Source of the DNA: JBAZLV01 sp041650055
Lineage (GTDB): Bacteria > Nitrospirota > UBA9217
Assembly (NCBI GenBank): GCA_041650055.1
Contig: JBAZLV010000026.1
Span: 1 to 31,073, forward strand
Length of the DNA: 31,073 bases
Reading direction: 5' to 3'
Shown here: piece by piece, positions 28,701-31,073 of the stretch
Layout: the number at the start of each line of letters is the position of its first letter
Position numbering within the stretch: the first letter of the stretch is position 1
Position numbers and translations under genes: made by a program
The notes under the pieces: model-generated
The model's input: only the letters and a program-made list of their open reading frames with translations
Told to the model about the DNA's origin: nothing
The model's database searches: none

Positions 28701-31073
28701 ACGTATCGTAGTCATACTGGATGTAGGTATTATCCGGGAATGTCTTTTGGGTTAACCTGTTTACATTGTCATAGGTTAGGGTGACGGTCTGGTTCTTGGC
28801 GTCCGTCTCGCTGGTGAGTCGTCCTCCAATATCATACCCATACGACCAGCTTCCCATGTCCATGTCGGTCATGGCGGTCTTTCTGCCCAGATTGTCATAG
28901 GTCACGGTGTTATAGTTTCCTAGGTTATCGGTGGTCCTAATGACCCTGCCTAAGGCGTCGTATGAATTCGTGGTAGTGGAATACAGCGTTGCGCTGCCAT
29001 ACGTGCCGGTGAACTTCTCGATTTTCCAAACCCGTCCGTATGCATCCACTGTGTTCCTGGTCTGCTTGTTGTTTGCATCCACGGCTGTGGTGACGTAGTC
29101 GTTGAAGAACGTGCGCGTATAAGTTCCGTCAGGCCTGTCCGTGCGAGTCAAACGGCCCACAGCATCATACGTAAATGTCGTGGCCTTTTCTTTGGATACG
29201 CTGGCCCAGGGTATAAACGTCCCATCACTGGTTGTTTTGTAACCGATATATGTTTTATAAACCTGTCCCAGGGCATTGTATTCCACCGGACCGCTTACCA
29301 CCATCTTCCCGGATTCTTCCGAGGGTGACTGGGTCTGGAGGGTGCGTCCAAGGCCGTCCATGTAGGCATATGAATCAAAGGTATTGTTACTGCCTGCAGC
29401 TTTGCGGACTTTTGCTACGACCGTGTTGGGGCTGGTGGAGCTGGACCAGAATGAGTATGTCATGCTTGTCTGCGGCAACGCCTCACTGAAGTCCTCATCC
29501 CACGTGGCAGTGGATCTTCCCAAGGTGTCGTATTTGCTCCGTACATAATGATTATTGACGTCCTTGACGCTCTTTACCTGGCCAAATAACCCGCTCCCGG
29601 TAAATCCGCTGTCACCGCTTGCATTCACTCCATAATAGTACGTATATGCTGTCTTGTTTAATGCATTCGTCGCGCTGATGGGGAATGTATAGTATGTGCT
29701 GTCGTATGCCGTCGTCGTGGTATGATTTAAGGCGTCGGTTACTGACGTAACGTTACCATACTGATCATACGCCGTAGTGACGGTAGGATTGGCTGCATTT
29801 TCACGAGAACCAAAAACCGCTGCGGTCTCCACTTTTCTTAAGTATTTTGTGGAGGAATCGTAATCAGGCGTGCCATTGTAGGTATTCGAGTAGTAGTTCC
29901 AGTTCTCGGCCACCTTGGTTGAGTCATCGCTTTTGTTGGTGTAGCTGTGCTTCGGAACTCCAAGGATCCAGTTGGTGGTGTCATTGATGTATTCTGTGTA
30001 GGAATACAGTTCATCACCGTTTACCGAAACATCTCCCATGCTGCTTACCTTGGTCAGGTTCCCGTAGGTGGTGTCGTAGGTGTAGGTTGTCCGGGTCTGC
30101 TTGTAGCTTGCATCGCCGTCATACAGGAAATTATCCGTTTGGGAAAGATAGATAAAATTGACTCCGGTATAGGGAGTGGTATAGCTGTACGTATTCTGCA
30201 CTTTTGAAAAGAGGTTGTTCGATGCATCTTTTACCTGAACCTCGGACACCAAGCCTTTTTTGATGGCATCCTGGAAGTATGAGGTCGTGGCATAGGTTCC
30301 TATGGCATCAGTAACAGTAACAAAATTATGCCCGCGGAATTCGCTGGTGCCGCTGTCCCACAACGCGCCGCTATAGGAATAGTTTGTCGTATAGGAATTT
30401 CCCATGCCGTCACTATTCGTAGAGGACGTCACCCGATATCTCGTTTTGCTGTTCAGGGTATACGATTCGTAGCCTAATTGCTTTGTCCCGCCGGTTGCCT
30501 CACTGTATACCTGGGTTAATTTGCCGCCTGCATCGTAGGTGAAGCTGGTAAGCGGTGTATGCTCGTAGCCGAATTCTGATATGACAACGGTTTCATAGGA
30601 GTTCAGTTTCATGGCGGCGCTGGCATCACCTGTCGAAAGCGGCGAGGTCATATCATAATGCAACTGGATCTGGCTCAAATCCTGGATAACGCTCCAGTCG
30701 CTGCTGTTATAGATTGACGTGGTAATGTAAGAGTAGCGGGTGTAATTATGCACTGAAGACAACCACATGGAGCAGCTATCGGGATACGTAGGGGGATAGT
30801 AGCCGCAAATTTGCCAATCTCCATAGATCGGATTTGCGCCTGTTGGCTCTATCGCAAACGTTATTACAAAAGCCCGATTATTGGGGGTTGCTGAATCGTG
30901 GTAATTGTAGGTTATGGATTTAATCCCATGCCCTGTTACATGTTCTGAATCACACGTGTGGCCGTGGCTGTCTGTCTTGCTGATCGTGTCGCTTTTCTTT
31001 TGCCAGTAATCAAAGATCATGGCATCGCCTTTGGGAGTGAGAATTCCGTCAATATCCCACTCATAGGTTACAT
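25786..31073 (-). CDS. Rhs/YD-repeat protein with tectonin propeller insert; 5' end outside the window
   Basis: At least 1760 residues; the frame is open to base 31073, so the real start lies beyond it (residue numbers here count from the Met at 31020). The bulk is YD/Rhs repeats of the type YDALGRVTRTDK, TYDNLGRKTAMTDMD and YDTLSRVTQATYP. At about residues 927-1135 come three 71-72-residue units (VSVGSDGSVFATD ... VYQWTGS ... SSELWGIG) that match tectonin-like propeller blades. Repeats resume, then the Rhs core at about 1310-1410: LKDHLGGTNVVTNSTGSVV, TGLYNYNARLYDPTLGRFIS and the terminal DPSG. A 330-residue unique C-terminus follows. Rhs proteins form a hollow shell that encloses a C-terminal toxin released by self-cleavage. 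No signal peptide can be judged because the start is missing. Confidence 0.93.
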   Translation of the reverse strand, partial: VTYEWDIDGILTPKGDAMIFDYWQKKSDTISKTDSHGHTCDSEHVTGHGIKSITYNYHDSATPNNRAFVITFAIEPTGANPIYGDWQICGYYPPTYPDSCSMWLSSVHNYTRYSYITTSIYNSSDWSVIQDLSQIQLHYDMTSPLSTGDASAAMKLNSYETVVISEFGYEHTPLTSFTYDAGGKLTQVYSEATGGTKQLGYESYTLNSKTRYRVTSSTNSDGMGNSYTTNYSYSGALWDSGTSEFRGHNFVTVTDAIGTYATTSYFQDAIKKGLVSEVQVKDASNNLFSKVQNTYSYTTPYTGVNFIYLSQTDNFLYDGDASYKQTRTTYTYDTTYGNLTKVSSMGDVSVNGDELYSYTEYINDTTNWILGVPKHSYTNKSDDSTKVAENWNYYSNTYNGTPDYDSSTKYLRKVETAAVFGSRENAANPTVTTAYDQYGNVTSVTDALNHTTTTAYDSTYYTFPISATNALNKTAYTYYYGVNASGDSGFTGSGLFGQVKSVKDVNNHYVRSKYDTLGRSTATWDEDFSEALPQTSMTYSFWSSSTSPNTVVAKVRKAAGSNNTFDSYAYMDGLGRTLQTQSPSEESGKMVVSGPVEYNALGQVYKTYIGYKTTSDGTFIPWASVSKEKATTFTYDAVGRLTRTDRPDGTYTRTFFNDYVTTAVDANNKQTRNTVDAYGRVWKIEKFTGTYGSATLYSTTTNSYDALGRVIRTTDNLGNYNTVTYDNLGRKTAMTDMDMGSWSYGYDIGGRLTSETDAKNQTVTLTYDNVNRLTQKTFPDNTYIQYDYDTFSGYTGTNSVGKLVREYSNATGGQPVTNVYYYDALGRVTRTDKTIDGTTYTTQNAYDTLSRVTQATYPDSSNVYNTYDDTTNGSLSKIGSSSGGEQYLKSSKYDQYGRLETRVLGNGLVQTYSYDSNNFRLKHVDAAKISSLYTAVSTTAMSQISVGSDGAAFATDSSNNVYQWTGSVWSAIGGQLKSLSVRSSSEIWGLGNTTGKLYRWNGSYTKLDDTAMYQVSVGSDGSVFGTDSSYNVYQWTGSAWSSITGQLKSLAVRSSSELWGIGVNSNKVYKWNGSSFTCVSDKILAAVSVGSDGSVFATDADNIVYYWNGNGWTYIGGQLRDISVKNSGEVWGLGNTSLKPYKWTGSVAAALDMNYTYDNGGIVTGIVDNKNSANWQYTYDDGYRLTNARRGTGTTIGSGTQIYSKAYAYNTIGNITSFETNSYTYGNSAHKHAVTAAGARSYTYDDNGNMLTGDGRTLTWNYDNKPLSILKSGATTTFTYGPSGERVKKQTGSFTKVYVGSIYEKDQSGNQTVYIHAAGTTIKKKPDGSLYFMLKDHLGGTNVVTNSTGSVVNQQFYQPYGSDDATGSFENEVEDHKFTGQEMDTETGLYNYNARLYDPTLGRFISADPIEGLNRYAYAWNDPVNVTDPSGYEAKGSLDGSLDRFGNPADHSKTSFEDNPVNQENNVYANHYDSSATSDGGGGWSWENSNEGSQKRSDYISTMVNDPVGCVSRFYEWSVNGVSYWYDQSVEYRSVAYASEEDVRTADQVALLPVYIIADIVPIANSVKYAKIALSGGKLSVSQKLAAVANAWDVMVSIYGPSAVKLMQGKITPEEAQQLEATNWVATDIRKGGSMKFSGVASKQLYQQGTNVVKDVTILDIERDASLQSRGTSLMEGYSISKALTLVSKGKVSPAEADAMTMGFAIDSKWLESLAHDGVPFEARYLNQASSKKSTSKKSTGTGNMQNRTGVFDPNWKPGKK
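25789..26778 (-). other. Rhs C-terminal variable domain (putative effector)
   Basis: Residues of about 1415-1744 after the DPSG that ends the Rhs core. There is a low-complexity stretch with GGGG, a hydrophobic helix pair (ALLPVYIIADIVPIANSV), two similar short segments GKITPEEAQQLE and GKVSPAEADAMT, and a Lys/Ser-rich tail ending in FDPNWKPGKK. I find no HNH, ADP-ribosyl, deaminase or protease motif I recognise. Confidence 0.6.
27620..28242 (-). repeat. Three tandem 71-72-codon repeats (tectonin-like blade pairs)
   Basis: Units at about 28030-28242, 27814-28029 and 27620-27813. DNA of the first two is very alike (for example AAGGGATTTTAACTGGCC recurs 213 bases apart). Each unit has two blade-like halves, VGSDGxxFxTD...VYxWxG and SSExWGxG...YxWxG, giving six blades. 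Confidence 0.8.

Overview
This looks like the chromosome of a Gram-negative bacterium. The signs are lipoproteins with lipoboxes, a Bam-like lipoprotein, a Blc-type lipocalin, SurE/Pcm, AddAB in place of RecBCD, a short ThiC with a CX2CX3C cluster motif, an RnfD-like subunit and a large Rhs protein. Gene style and content fit Nitrospirota or the former Deltaproteobacteria, but that placement is an inference from family flavour, not a measurement.

Layout. (1) Positions 1-1975 are an integron-type cassette stretch: small AT-rich ORFs (lipoprotein, VOC protein, lipocalin), all on +, separated by attC-like inverted repeats; no integrase is visible. (2) Positions 2043-2974 hold a chromosomal lipoprotein gene with its own promoter, then a decayed beta-carbonic anhydrase. 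(3) Positions 2995-7972 are a thiamin operon on the minus strand (thiS-thiG-thiE-thiC-M23 peptidase-thiD) led by a TPP riboswitch and a terminator. (4) Positions 7998-9360 carry two toxin-antitoxin-like pairs: ParE/RelE with its antitoxin, and an AbiEii-like nucleotidyltransferase with a small overlapping partner. (5) Positions 9536-11105 hold cobC, cobS and a tRNA-Gly(CCC) with a near-perfect promoter. (6) Positions 11136-12050 carry a TlpA-like lipoprotein and thioredoxin, divergent from addB-addA (12148-18577); the two promoters share their -35 bases. (7) Positions 18578-21923, on the minus strand, hold a tandem class II aldolase-like protein, gcvH, an orphan rnfD-like gene and a NifU C-domain protein. 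(8) Positions 22032-24079, on +, hold a fluoride riboswitch with terminator, a cation/proton antiporter and a PAP2 phosphatase. (9) Positions 24094-25511, on the minus strand, are surE-pcm. (10) Positions 25786-31073, on the minus strand, are an Rhs/YD-repeat protein that runs off the right edge and contains an inserted tectonin-like propeller and an unrecognised C-terminal domain.

How it works together. The thiamin genes make and join both halves of thiamin phosphate under TPP control. The antiporter is predicted to be switched on by fluoride. AddAB processes double-strand breaks. SurE and Pcm are the usual stress and repair pair. The most notable items are the cassette array, the Rhs protein with its built-in propeller and no visible immunity gene, the shared-35 divergent promoters, the fluoride-controlled antiporter, the duplicated aldolase fold, and a CobS with altered acidic motif residues. 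I see nothing I can firmly call a wholly new multi-gene system. The nucleotidyltransferase pair and the Rhs C-terminus are the best candidates for undescribed function.
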